Shown one piece after another: positions 8,403 through 16,614 of a stretch of 64,000 nucleotides of DNA. The notes below the pieces were generated by a model. That model saw only the letters and a list, made by a program, of their open reading frames with translations. It ran no database searches and was not told the DNA's origin. A program made the translations under genes and the position numbers. How positions within the stretch are numbered: the first letter of the stretch is position 1; the number at the start of each line of letters is the position of its first letter. The DNA lies in assembly GCA_002328585.1 (NCBI GenBank), contig DCUV01000014.1, positions 1 to 64,000 on the forward strand, in the 5' to 3' direction. The stretch is from Spirochaetia bacterium UBA2205. GTDB taxonomy: Bacteria; Spirochaetota; UBA4802; UB4802.

Positions 8403-9617
8403 TCACCTTTTACTAATACTATCGATTATAAGTTTTAAAAAAGTATTGATGTTAAATGCATCATCCCGGTTATCACCGGTATAGACTATAACCATATCAA
8501 GAGAAGGTATAACAAAGATATACTGTCCCCAATGTCCCATGGCTATGAACATATCGTAAGGGGCATCGGGAAATGCTCGTTTCATATTTTTTTCCGGAAT
8601 ATCACGGTTAAGCCACCATAAAGCGCCATACGCTGGATCACTCATATCACTTTTGGAAAGTTTGGTTGTAAAGTATGCCGGGGCGATAGTTGTTGAATAT
8701 GCAACCCATCCCTGGGGAAGTAAATGTTTGCCTTCCCACATACCATCGTTTAAAAAAAGATAGCCAAACCGTGCCATATCCTGCGGAGTGGTGAAGATAT
8801 ATGATGATCCAACAAATGTTCCTGCAACGTCGCGTTCCCATACAACTTTTTTCATGCCAATAACGTTGAAAAGTTTTTCCCATGGATATTGATCATATTC
8901 TCTGGCACTCATGGTATTTTTAAGCATAGCCATTAAAAGATTTGGGGTTGGACTGGCATATTCCCATTTTTCCCCGGGATTTGCTTCTAAGTCTTGAGAT
9001 GCAGTATAGGCAGCCATATCGGTATGACCTACAGTAAACAGCATTGCGTTTACGGTAGATTTAAGCGGTGAAGCTTCATACGTTTCATTGGAATATAATC
9101 CGGAACTCATACGCATAAGGTGATCAATAGTAATGTTTTTATGCTGTCCGCGATTTAACGAAGGATAAAATTTCCATGCAGGGTCACTTAAGGATAATTT
9201 TCCTTCTTTTATTGCAATGCCAAAAAGCGCGTTGGTAAATGATTTTGATACTGACCATGTAATATGCACCTTGTTTCTGGTAAATCCACCGGCATACTTT
9301 TCAAATACTATATAGCCATTTTTTACTATAATGACGCTATCGGTTCGTATACCCTTGCGTTCTGATTCAGGTTGTAACCGTGAAAATGCATACAACTCCA
9401 TTTTTTTCAGAGCCTGTGAGTTCATTCCCACATCTTCAGGTTTTTTAACATTCCATTCTTTTGTTGGCCAATAGTCGCGTTGAGTAGCTGGCTTTTTAAA
9501 ATTTGATGTTCCAGTAACATTAACCTGTTTTTCATCTGCATCTGTGATGCAGGTAAATACTACAATTAAACAAACAACCAGCATGCCCTTGACACTGTGT
9601 CTATTCAAATTGCTCAT
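8403..9617 (-). CDS. Exported serine hydrolase, beta-lactamase / class C penicillin-binding family
   Basis: The 404-residue protein has a hydrophobic signal segment (about 10-25). It carries the SxxK nucleophile motif at S122-K125 in WSVSKSFTNALFG, a tyrosine motif region WEYASPTPNLLM, and a C-terminal HWG motif in GHWGQYIFVIPSLDM that stands for KTG. This family includes esterases, D-aminopeptidases and amide hydrolases, so substrate cannot be told. GGGGGG acts as the ribosome site just before the ATG at 9617. It heads a three-gene operon with the small membrane protein and dus. Confidence 0.82.
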   Translation of the reverse strand: MSNLNRHSVKGMLVVCLIVVFTCITDADEKQVNVTGTSNFKKPATQRDYWPTKEWNVKKPEDVGMNSQALKKMELYAFSRLQPESERKGIRTDSVIIVKNGYIVFEKYAGGFTRNKVHITWSVSKSFTNALFGIAIKEGKLSLSDPAWKFYPSLNRGQHKNITIDHLMRMSSGLYSNETYEASPLKSTVNAMLFTVGHTDMAAYTASQDLEANPGEKWEYASPTPNLLMAMLKNTMSAREYDQYPWEKLFNVIGMKKVVWERDVAGTFVGSSYIFTTPQDMARFGYLFLNDGMWEGKHLLPQGWVAYSTTIAPAYFTTKLSKSDMSDPAYGALWWLNRDIPEKNMKRAFPDAPYDMFIAMGHWGQYIFVIPSLDMVIVYTGDNRDDAFNINTFLKLIIDSISKR

Positions 9618-9920
9618 TGCACCCCCCCCATTAATTTTTTATTAGTACTACAGTATCAATAAAAGAGTTATTTATGCAATACTTAAAAAAAATTTTTTAA
9701 CTGCCGTTTATTTACAATGTTCACATGAGATAATGCAGGCAGATATGTTATTTTTTTACTGCATACGTGTTTACTTTTTTTCATTGCCGGATATAGTATT
9801 TTTATTTTTGTATTGCAATAAAAGAGGCTGATTTATACCATAAAAATCCAAACTATAGATGTATGGTAAACTATAACAATGCCTGATTGGAATTAAAAGT
9901 GTGTATATAATAAGAAAATT
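9618..9920. other. Intergenic region upstream of the defence-like operon
   Basis: These 303 bases separate two divergent transcription units and are AT-rich. They should hold the promoters of the minus-strand hydrolase operon and of the plus-strand methyltransferase operon. I could not pick out a convincing -35/-10 pair. No strong Shine-Dalgarno sequence precedes the ATG at 9921. Confidence 0.45.
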
Positions 9921-11165
9921 ATGAAAAGCAGAGAAAATAATCTAAACTTCCTCGATTTATTTGCAGGTGCAGGTGGCCTATCTGAAGGTTTTATAAGAGA
10001 GGGATATACTCCTGTTGCTTTCGTTGAAAAGGAAGTAAACGCCTGCCATTCACTTAAAACCAGGTTATCGTATCACCATCTTAATCATGAGGGTAAAAAA
10101 GAAATATATATTCGTTATTTGAAAGGAAAAATATCAGGAGACGAACTTTATGGTAATGTCCCGGAATATTTATTAAATAGAGTAATCAATGAAGAAATCA
10201 ATAAAAAAACCTTACACTTTATTTTCCAGAAAATCGACAGGATAACTGAAAAAAATAAAATTGATATTATTATCGGAGGACCTCCCTGTCAGGCTTATTC
10301 GATAATAGGTAGAAGTAAAATTGGAGAAAGTGTAATAAAAGATAATAGAAACTATCTTTTCAGGTATTATATAGAATTTTTAAAAAGGTATAAGCCAGAT
10401 GCTTTTATATTTGAAAATGTACCTGGTTTACTATCAGCAGCAAATGGGAAATATTTTAATGAAATGTTTGAAAAATTTAAGTCAATCGGTTATTGTGTTC
10501 AATATGAGATATTAAATGCTGCTGATTATGGTGTATTACAGAATAGAAAGAGAGTTTTCATAATAGGCTACAGGGGAAACAACCAGTTCACTTTTCCTGA
10601 ACAGGATAAAAATACTTCAATACGTTACACTTTAAAAGATCTGTTTTGTGATTTGCCCATGTTAAAGGCAGGTGAAAAGAAAAAGGTAACCGGATATAAA
10701 TGTAAAGAAAATGAATATTTAAAGAACAGTTTAATTCGTAATGGGCTTGATTTCACCACACAACATATAACAAGGCCACTTAATAATCATGATATGGAAA
10801 TATATAAAGTGGCTATTAATAAATTTATAAATGAAGGAAAAAAGTTACGATATAATGAACTACCAGAAGAACTCCAATCACACAGGAATAAAACTTCATT
10901 TACCGACAGGTTTAAGGTCTTAAATTTGTCAGGTTTGTCTCATACTCTCGTTTCACATTTATCAAAGGATGGACATTATTATATTTATCCAGACTTAAAA
11001 AATCCACGTTCGATTTCTATCAGAGAAGCTGCAAGGATTCAATCGTTTCCGGATGATTATTTTTTTGAAGGTAGCAGAACTTCCTGTTTTCAACAAATAG
11101 GGAATGCTGTACCGGTTTTACTTGCTCAAACTATTGCAAGACATATTAGAAAGGAATTGTTATGA
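9921..11165 (+). CDS. DNA (cytosine-5-)-methyltransferase
   Basis: The 414-residue enzyme transfers a methyl group from SAM to C5 of cytosine in DNA. All key motifs are present: motif I NFLDLFAGAGGLSEGF (9-24), motif IV with the nucleophile in GGPPCQAYS (C123), motif VI FENVPGLL (ENV 165-167), motif VIII QNRKRVFIIG (207-216), and motif X QQIGNAVPVLLAQTIA near the C terminus. The segment between motifs I and IV is long (about 40-110) and charged, and the target-recognition region is fairly short. It is the first gene of a four-gene operon whose junctions overlap or nearly touch; the next ATG overlaps its stop by 4 bases. No restriction nuclease is recognisable next to it. The target sequence is unknown. 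Confidence 0.94.
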   Translation: MKSRENNLNFLDLFAGAGGLSEGFIREGYTPVAFVEKEVNACHSLKTRLSYHHLNHEGKKEIYIRYLKGKISGDELYGNVPEYLLNRVINEEINKKTLHFIFQKIDRITEKNKIDIIIGGPPCQAYSIIGRSKIGESVIKDNRNYLFRYYIEFLKRYKPDAFIFENVPGLLSAANGKYFNEMFEKFKSIGYCVQYEILNAADYGVLQNRKRVFIIGYRGNNQFTFPEQDKNTSIRYTLKDLFCDLPMLKAGEKKKVTGYKCKENEYLKNSLIRNGLDFTTQHITRPLNNHDMEIYKVAINKFINEGKKLRYNELPEELQSHRNKTSFTDRFKVLNLSGLSHTLVSHLSKDGHYYIYPDLKNPRSISIREAARIQSFPDDYFFEGSRTSCFQQIGNAVPVLLAQTIARHIRKELL

Positions 11166-13255
11166 ATGAAAATAAATTCAAAGTAAGAGCCAGACTGCTT
11201 GAACAGCTTGGAGAACAATTGATAAAGAACGAAAGTATAGCCTTAATAGAACTTGTAAAAAATGCATATGATGCCGATGCATCTGAAGTTAGTGTTATTA
11301 TGAAAGAAGTAGACAATCCCACTAATGGTCAGATAATTATTGAAGATAATGGTTGCGGGATGGATATGGATATTATCAAAAATGTCTGGCTTGAAGCAGG
11401 TACTGACTTTAAAAGCACAATCAGCGAAACTCCGTTATATAAAAGACACCCACTTGGTGAAAAAGGAATAGGCAGGTTTGCAGTACATAAACTGGGGAAT
11501 AAAATTGAATTGGTTAGCAAACAAGAAAATAAAAAAGAGATTTATTTCTCCATTAACTGGGATGAAATTAAAAAATATAAATATATTGACGAAATTCCGA
11601 TAAATCTTTTTGAAAGAGAACCTCAAATTTTTAAAGGAAATAATACCGGTACACACATATTCATTACCTCTTTAAAAAATAAATGGGATCGCGGTAGTAC
11701 AAGAGATTTATATCGTTCTGTTATTGCTTTTAATAATCCTTTTAACCCGTCATCAAATTTCAGGGTTAATTTTAATATTGACAATGCGAACTGGATTCAG
11801 GATTTATTAACACCTGATAAAGTAAAAGATTATGCTCTTTATTATGTAGAGGCAGAACTTGAAGGTGACAGAATAAAAAAGTTCAGATACGAATTCAGAC
11901 CATATAATACAATGGAAAAATTACAGAAGAGAGTTGTTGATGAAACCGATGAACATATAGCAAAAGTATTAGAAATGGTTGATGGAGATAATAAGAGTAT
12001 TGATTTAAATAATCATAATATTGGGCATGTGAATTTCTCAGCATATATATTTGATAGAGAAACAAAAATTTTAAGACTGGGTTTATCCGATATAAAAGGG
12101 CTTAAAGAATATTTGAATCTTAATGGTGGTATCCGGATTTATCGTGATGGAATAAGAGTTTATGATTATGGAGAACCTGAAAATGACTGGCTGGAACTTG
12201 ATATCAGACGTGTTAATGTGCCTGCTAAAAGGATCAGTAATAACTTAATACTTGGCGCAATTGAACTGAATAGAAATGAAAGTAAAGATCTTATTGAAAA
12301 AACCAATAGAGAGGGATTCATTGAAAATGAAGCATACATAACTTTTAAATCAGCAATTTTATACCTGCTGAATGTTATTGAAAATCAGAGGAATATTGAT
12401 AAGGAAAAAATAAGATTATTCTATGGAACAAAAGAAAAATCGCAACCTGTTATAGCATCAATAAATGAATTAAAATCGGTGGTAGAAGAAAAAATCAAAG
12501 ATGATGTAACCAGAAACGAAATTATCAGGTACCTTGACAGAATTGAAAAAGAATATGAAGACATAAATGAAATACTTCTGAAAAGTGCGGGTGCAGGATT
12601 AAACCTTTCTGTTGTTATTCATGAAATGGAAAAAATTCTCGGTGAATTAAAAAAAGTTGTAGAAAAGGAAAAGGTTAATGAAAGGATAGTAACTCTTGTA
12701 AGGCACCTTTCTGATCTTGTTGAAGGTTACACTGCTCTTATAAGAAGTTCAGGAAAAAAGAAAGAGGAGATTATTAAACTTATTGATCAGGCGATATTCA
12801 ATATGGAATACAGGTTGAATTATCATAGTATAAAATTAGAAAAGGAATATAAAAATTATAAAGGTGATAATAAAATTCCTGTTGTAAGGAATCTTTTACT
12901 GAATAGCATTATGAATATTATTGATAATTCAATCTGGTGGCTGGATTATTCTAAAAAAGATACGGATAAAGAAAAAAAATTGTTTATTAACCTTATAGAT
13001 AAGCCAGAAGGATATCTGTCCATTATAATTGCAGACAATGGCTGTGGTTTTACATTGCCATCCGAAGAAATTATTAAACCTTATGTGTTTGCTAAACCTG
13101 ATGGAATGGGGATCGGACTTCACATTGTAAGTGAAGTAATGAAAGCACATAATGGCCTGCTTCAGTTTCCAGATGATTCTGAAATTGATGATTATAATAT
13201 TCCGGAGAAATATAAGTCCGGTGCGATAACAGTTTTATCATTAAAAAGGAATTAA
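11162..13255 (+). CDS. Double-GHKL ATPase: N-terminal HSP90/MORC-like domain plus C-terminal histidine-kinase-like domain
   Basis: The 697-residue protein carries two separate GHKL ATP sites. The first (about 15-180) reads ALIELVKNAYDADASEV, IEDNGCGMDMD and GEKGIGRFAVHKLG, as in the MORC/MutL/HSP90-like ATPases known from restriction-modification operons. A middle region (about 180-400) has no clear domain, followed by coiled coil. A DHp-like helix at about 478-500 includes LSVVIHEMEKILGELK, where His near 486 sits in an H-box-like context. The second ATPase follows: N-box near 582 (IMNIIDNSIWWLD), DNGCGF near 624 and GMGIGLHIVSEVMKAHNG near 647. The gene overlaps the methyltransferase by 4 bases and precedes a receiver-domain gene by 2 bases. 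A phosphorelay to that protein is inference. Confidence 0.85.
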   Translation: MNENKFKVRARLLEQLGEQLIKNESIALIELVKNAYDADASEVSVIMKEVDNPTNGQIIIEDNGCGMDMDIIKNVWLEAGTDFKSTISETPLYKRHPLGEKGIGRFAVHKLGNKIELVSKQENKKEIYFSINWDEIKKYKYIDEIPINLFEREPQIFKGNNTGTHIFITSLKNKWDRGSTRDLYRSVIAFNNPFNPSSNFRVNFNIDNANWIQDLLTPDKVKDYALYYVEAELEGDRIKKFRYEFRPYNTMEKLQKRVVDETDEHIAKVLEMVDGDNKSIDLNNHNIGHVNFSAYIFDRETKILRLGLSDIKGLKEYLNLNGGIRIYRDGIRVYDYGEPENDWLELDIRRVNVPAKRISNNLILGAIELNRNESKDLIEKTNREGFIENEAYITFKSAILYLLNVIENQRNIDKEKIRLFYGTKEKSQPVIASINELKSVVEEKIKDDVTRNEIIRYLDRIEKEYEDINEILLKSAGAGLNLSVVIHEMEKILGELKKVVEKEKVNERIVTLVRHLSDLVEGYTALIRSSGKKKEEIIKLIDQAIFNMEYRLNYHSIKLEKEYKNYKGDNKIPVVRNLLLNSIMNIIDNSIWWLDYSKKDTDKEKKLFINLIDKPEGYLSIIIADNGCGFTLPSEEIIKPYVFAKPDGMGIGLHIVSEVMKAHNGLLQFPDDSEIDDYNIPEKYKSGAITVLSLKRN

Positions 13256-13257
13256 AT

Positions 13258-14523
13258 ATGAGAGGAAAAGTTTATCCGGAAAATGGCTCGGTTGTAATTG
13301 TTGATGATCAAATTGATGAAGCGTTGCCTTTAATGAAGGTTCTCGCAAAAACCGGTATTTCTTTTAAATATTTTAATGGCAAAGCAGATGAACTACCAGA
13401 CATGCCTCTTGATAACGTCAGAATCGTATTTCTTGATATTGAGCTTGAAGGCATGGAAGGGGTAACTGAAGATAAAACAAAACTTTCAGCTCTGGCAAAT
13501 GTTATTTCAAAAATTGTTTCTGAAAAATGTCGACCATATATCATCATTGCATGGACGCAATATGAGACACTTGTTAAAGATTTAAAGAACTATCTTCAAA
13601 AATTACCGCCTCTCCGTATACTTGCTATTGATAAATCAAATTGTAAAAAAAATGAAAGTGATGAATTTGATATTACAGAAGTCTCAAAAAAATTGGATGA
13701 GGAAATTAAGAAAGCAGGTTCTTTTAAGTTTTTTCTTAAGTGGCAGAATATAAGTAACAAATCATCAGGTAAAATTATTAATGAGATTGCATCTATTTAT
13801 CCTTTTAATGGTAAATGGAATGATAATACAAATAAATTACTTTTTAAACTTGCAGAGGCTTATGCAGGGAAGCAGGTTGATAAGGATAGTGTGTGGAAAT
13901 ATGCAATGCTTTCGTTTAATAGCTTATTTCTTGATATAATTGAAAACGAAATATTCGCAGATACTTTTGATGTTGAAAAAAATATGGATTTGTCACAACA
14001 ACAAAATCTTGATGATAAAAATATTGTTGGTGAAATAAATAGAAGATTACATATATCAATAGAGGATAACAATAAACCTGTACCAGGGAATGTTTATAGC
14101 TCTATTAAAAATATTTGTTTGGGTAAAGAAAATTTAATAGAAAGTATATTCAATGGTGATATAAGCCAGTTTCAGGAAAGAGAAAGCTTCATTCAAGAAT
14201 CAGAGATAATACATCTTGAAGTCTCACCTTTTTGTGATTATGCCCAGAATAAATGGAAAAGAAATCGAATTTTAAGTGGTGTTAAATGGCCAGAAAAATA
14301 TGAAAATAATTTAAAGAAAGCAGATTATATTTATAAGACTCCATTATTTAGAATTGATAATAATCTTTACTATTTTGTTTTTGATATACGACTTCTTAAT
14401 TCGATAGAAATAGAAAAACTTAATGATGTAACATCTACAGTGAGAATAAGAAAAGAATTATTAAATGATATACAGACAAAAATTGCTGTACATATAAACA
14501 GATTGGGCATTACTTCCTTATGA
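13258..14523 (+). CDS. Receiver-domain protein with an uncharacterised C-terminal region
   Basis: The first 130 or so residues of this 421-residue protein look like a response-regulator receiver domain with every key position kept: acidic pair D16-D17 in VVIVDDQIDEA, phosphoacceptor D60 in IVFLDIELEGMEG, T100 in IIIAWTQYE and K126 in ILAIDKSN. An insertion with EDKTKLSALAN follows D60. Residues 150-421 match no output domain that I recognise; there is no helix-turn-helix or obvious nuclease motif. Its place directly after the double-GHKL protein suggests it receives phosphate from it. Its C-terminal part is the best candidate for an effector in this operon. It overlaps the glycosylase gene by 4 bases. 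Confidence 0.7.
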   Translation: MRGKVYPENGSVVIVDDQIDEALPLMKVLAKTGISFKYFNGKADELPDMPLDNVRIVFLDIELEGMEGVTEDKTKLSALANVISKIVSEKCRPYIIIAWTQYETLVKDLKNYLQKLPPLRILAIDKSNCKKNESDEFDITEVSKKLDEEIKKAGSFKFFLKWQNISNKSSGKIINEIASIYPFNGKWNDNTNKLLFKLAEAYAGKQVDKDSVWKYAMLSFNSLFLDIIENEIFADTFDVEKNMDLSQQQNLDDKNIVGEINRRLHISIEDNNKPVPGNVYSSIKNICLGKENLIESIFNGDISQFQERESFIQESEIIHLEVSPFCDYAQNKWKRNRILSGVKWPEKYENNLKKADYIYKTPLFRIDNNLYYFVFDIRLLNSIEIEKLNDVTSTVRIRKELLNDIQTKIAVHINRLGITSL

Positions 14524-15182
14524 GTGAATGCAAGGATAAAATAAATACAATAAGAAAAAAGTTAATTAACTGGTATAAAAAAAACGGTAGAGATTTTCCC
14601 TGGAGGCATACATCGGATTCATACAAAATTATGATTGCTGAATTTATGCTTCATAGGACCAGGGCTGAGCAGGTGGTTCCTGTTTATAATGATTTTATAC
14701 AAAGATTTCCGAATGTTTTTGCATTATCTAAAGCAAAAACAGAAGAGATACAGAAATATACAGAAACACTGGGCCTTCACTGGAGATATAAACATTTTAT
14801 TGAATCTGCAACATATATATTAGAAAATTTCAATGGTAACTTTCCTGATGATTACAGATTATTATCAACAATACCCGGCATTGGAGAATATATATCATGT
14901 GCAATAAGTATCATTTCCTATAAAAAGCCTGCGCCTGTGGTCGATTCTAATATAGCAAGATTTCTAAATAGATTTTTCAATCTCGGGGCTAATGGAGAAA
15001 TTAGAAGAAAAAAATTAATTGTAAAAAAATCAGAAGAGTTTTTCAATACCAGGAATTGTGATGAGTTGCTTTTTTCGACAATTGATTTCTGTGCTTTTAT
15101 CTGCAAACCAGGGAAACTCTTATGTGAAGAGTGTATATTAAATATTTTTTGTGAATATTACCTGCTAAAAGCTAACCCATAA
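14520..15182 (+). CDS. Mig-type T:G mismatch thymine-DNA glycosylase (HhH-GPD, 4Fe-4S)
   Basis: The 220-residue protein is a helix-hairpin-helix DNA glycosylase of the EndoIII/MutY superfamily. It opens with GRDFPWRHTSDSYKIMIAEF, has the hairpin TIPGIGEYISCAIS, the catalytic aspartate D142 in VVDSNIARFLNRFF, and a 4Fe-4S cluster C195-x6-C202-x2-C205-x5-C211. The position that is Lys in EndoIII and Ser in MutY is Tyr124 here, as in the archaeal Mig thymine glycosylase that is encoded beside a cytosine methyltransferase. It should repair T:G mismatches left when 5-methylcytosine made by the first gene of this operon deaminates, the job usually done by Vsr. A role as a toxic base-excision effector is possible but speculative. 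Confidence 0.85.
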   Translation: MSECKDKINTIRKKLINWYKKNGRDFPWRHTSDSYKIMIAEFMLHRTRAEQVVPVYNDFIQRFPNVFALSKAKTEEIQKYTETLGLHWRYKHFIESATYILENFNGNFPDDYRLLSTIPGIGEYISCAISIISYKKPAPVVDSNIARFLNRFFNLGANGEIRRKKLIVKKSEEFFNTRNCDELLFSTIDFCAFICKPGKLLCEECILNIFCEYYLLKANP

Positions 15183-15430
15183 AACGTACCTTCGTTGCCA
15201 AAATTTTGACTTCCAGTTAATAAGCGTGTCGTTATCGTAAAGGAATACAATTGCCATAAGGACTTATCCAGTATACAGTTGTTAAAGATAAATCTGGAGC
15301 TTGCATTTTTATTAACGCTGCACTATTGCTGCAAAATAAATAGGGAATAACTGTAACTATTCATACATTTTACTTGACTAAATATTCACAATAATTCCAT
15401 AACTGCACAATAGCATTGATGAGGTATGCA
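15183..15430. other. Intergenic region after the defence-like operon
   Basis: These 248 bases contain no gene. I see no strong terminator hairpin after 15182. A good ribosome site (GAGGT at 15421) belongs to the next gene. Confidence 0.4.
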
Positions 15431-15892
15431 ATGAAGAAGATATTAATTATTTGCTTATGTGTGGTGTGTTTAAGCTGCACGCGCTATGTTGAGCTGGGGG
15501 ACGTGGAATTTACCGTTAATGTTACGTTTGAAAAAGATATACCGGTGTTTGCATCAACATACACAATCTATATCAATAATAAAAGTGTTGATACGGTGAT
15601 TACCAACTATAGCGCTGTTGTATCAATACTTGATGAAGAAAAAAAGACAGTAAAACAATGTACTATAACAGCAGAGCAAATTTTGCCAAAGCAGCAAAAA
15701 CAGTTGTTTGTTCAACAAAAAGATAGCGAGGATACTATCAAGGTATTATTAAATGCTCTGGAGATTAACGTCGATGAATTGATAAAACATCAGGAAGCTT
15801 CGCTTGTGTTACCTGAATGGATGGTACAGGTTGATAATGTTACCTATAAAACTGTTGATATTGTTACGTATCTTAAAGAGGTGGAAAAATGA
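15431..15892 (+). CDS. Predicted lipoprotein of unknown function
   Basis: The 153-residue product has a lipoprotein signal: MKKILIICLCVVCLSC, with the lipobox LSC placing the lipidated cysteine at residue 16. The mature part (TRYVELGDVEFTVNVTF...) is predicted to be beta-rich, resembling a FxLYD or immunoglobulin-like fold of about 120 residues. The start is the ATG at 15431, preceded by GAGGT; a TTG at 15416 is in frame but would put extra charged residues ahead of the signal. It overlaps the next gene by 4 bases (ATGA), so the two are co-expressed. No function can be assigned. Confidence 0.7.
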   Translation: MKKILIICLCVVCLSCTRYVELGDVEFTVNVTFEKDIPVFASTYTIYINNKSVDTVITNYSAVVSILDEEKKTVKQCTITAEQILPKQQKQLFVQQKDSEDTIKVLLNALEINVDELIKHQEASLVLPEWMVQVDNVTYKTVDIVTYLKEVEK

Positions 15893-16323
15893 CATTTAAT
15901 GACACAAAAATGTATACATACTTTGCCATTGCAATGTTTATTGTTGCACTGTTGTTTGGATTGCCCGGGCTCTATTCAACGTTCATTACTGAGCCCGCAA
16001 TTGAATCACTTATCTACCATGATAATCCGTCCTCGCAGCAATTAAAACAGGCATACATCATGCTTCGCAAACCCCACATCTTTGCTGGCTATAACCGTTA
16101 TGATGAGGTTGGTGCAGGCATTGAGTATATATTAAAAGATTTTGATTTGCGAGTTGCTGAAAAAAAGGATTTTGATGTCCAAGATAGGATGTATCTGGAG
16201 CTTTTGCTTGAGCGCAGAAAACAGGGCAGTGACTTATCAATAAAAACGATGGTGTTTTTTGTTTTGCTTTCACTGCTGGGGGCGATAGCTCTTGTAATTG
16301 AGAAGACTTCAAAAAAAGCATGA
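15889..16323 (+). CDS. Two-helix membrane protein of unknown function
   Basis: The 144-residue protein has a membrane helix near the N terminus (about 8-27, YFAIAMFIVALLFGLPGLYS), a soluble stretch of about 85 residues with DNPSSQQLKQAYIMLRKPHIFAGYNRYDEVGAG, and a second helix near the C terminus (SIKTMVFFVLLSLLGAIALV). Both ends should be on the same side of the membrane. It shares an operon with the upstream lipoprotein through a 4-base overlap, so they may act together in the envelope. No family recognised. Confidence 0.65.
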   Translation: MTFNDTKMYTYFAIAMFIVALLFGLPGLYSTFITEPAIESLIYHDNPSSQQLKQAYIMLRKPHIFAGYNRYDEVGAGIEYILKDFDLRVAEKKDFDVQDRMYLELLLERRKQGSDLSIKTMVFFVLLSLLGAIALVIEKTSKKA

Positions 16324-16433
16324 AGGAAAGATGAGGATTTAACTACCTTATATCCCTCCTTTGAACATAGCATTATTAACCTCACCCCCCTGCATCTTTC
16401 CTGCGCAAGGCGAGGGGGAGTTTTGGTACCATT

Positions 16434-16510
16434 GTCATGCTGAGGGAGCGTTAGCAACTAAAGAATCTATTTGTTCATAAAGGAGATTCTTTGCTATCGT
16501 TAAGATTGAC
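16434..16510. repeat. Imperfect inverted repeat of the TCATTCTGA/AGAATCT family
   Basis: The left arm runs 16434-16468 (GTCATGCTGAGGGAGCG to AAGAATCT) and the right arm 16484-16510 (AGATTCTTTGC to GATTGAC), separated by 15 bases. The arms match, in reverse order, those of the copy at 22538-22627. I infer a small non-autonomous mobile or REP-like element. It lies in the 291-base gap 16324-16614, which otherwise holds only a C/G-rich stretch near 16385-16420. Confidence 0.6.
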
Positions 16511-16614
16511 GGTAACATTATATTTTCATTCCATAGCGGTGACTGTAAGCTTGCCATGGGCAACTCCTTTAAAATAACGGGGTTGCAGCAAATAATAGAA
16601 TAAATCATCTAAAC

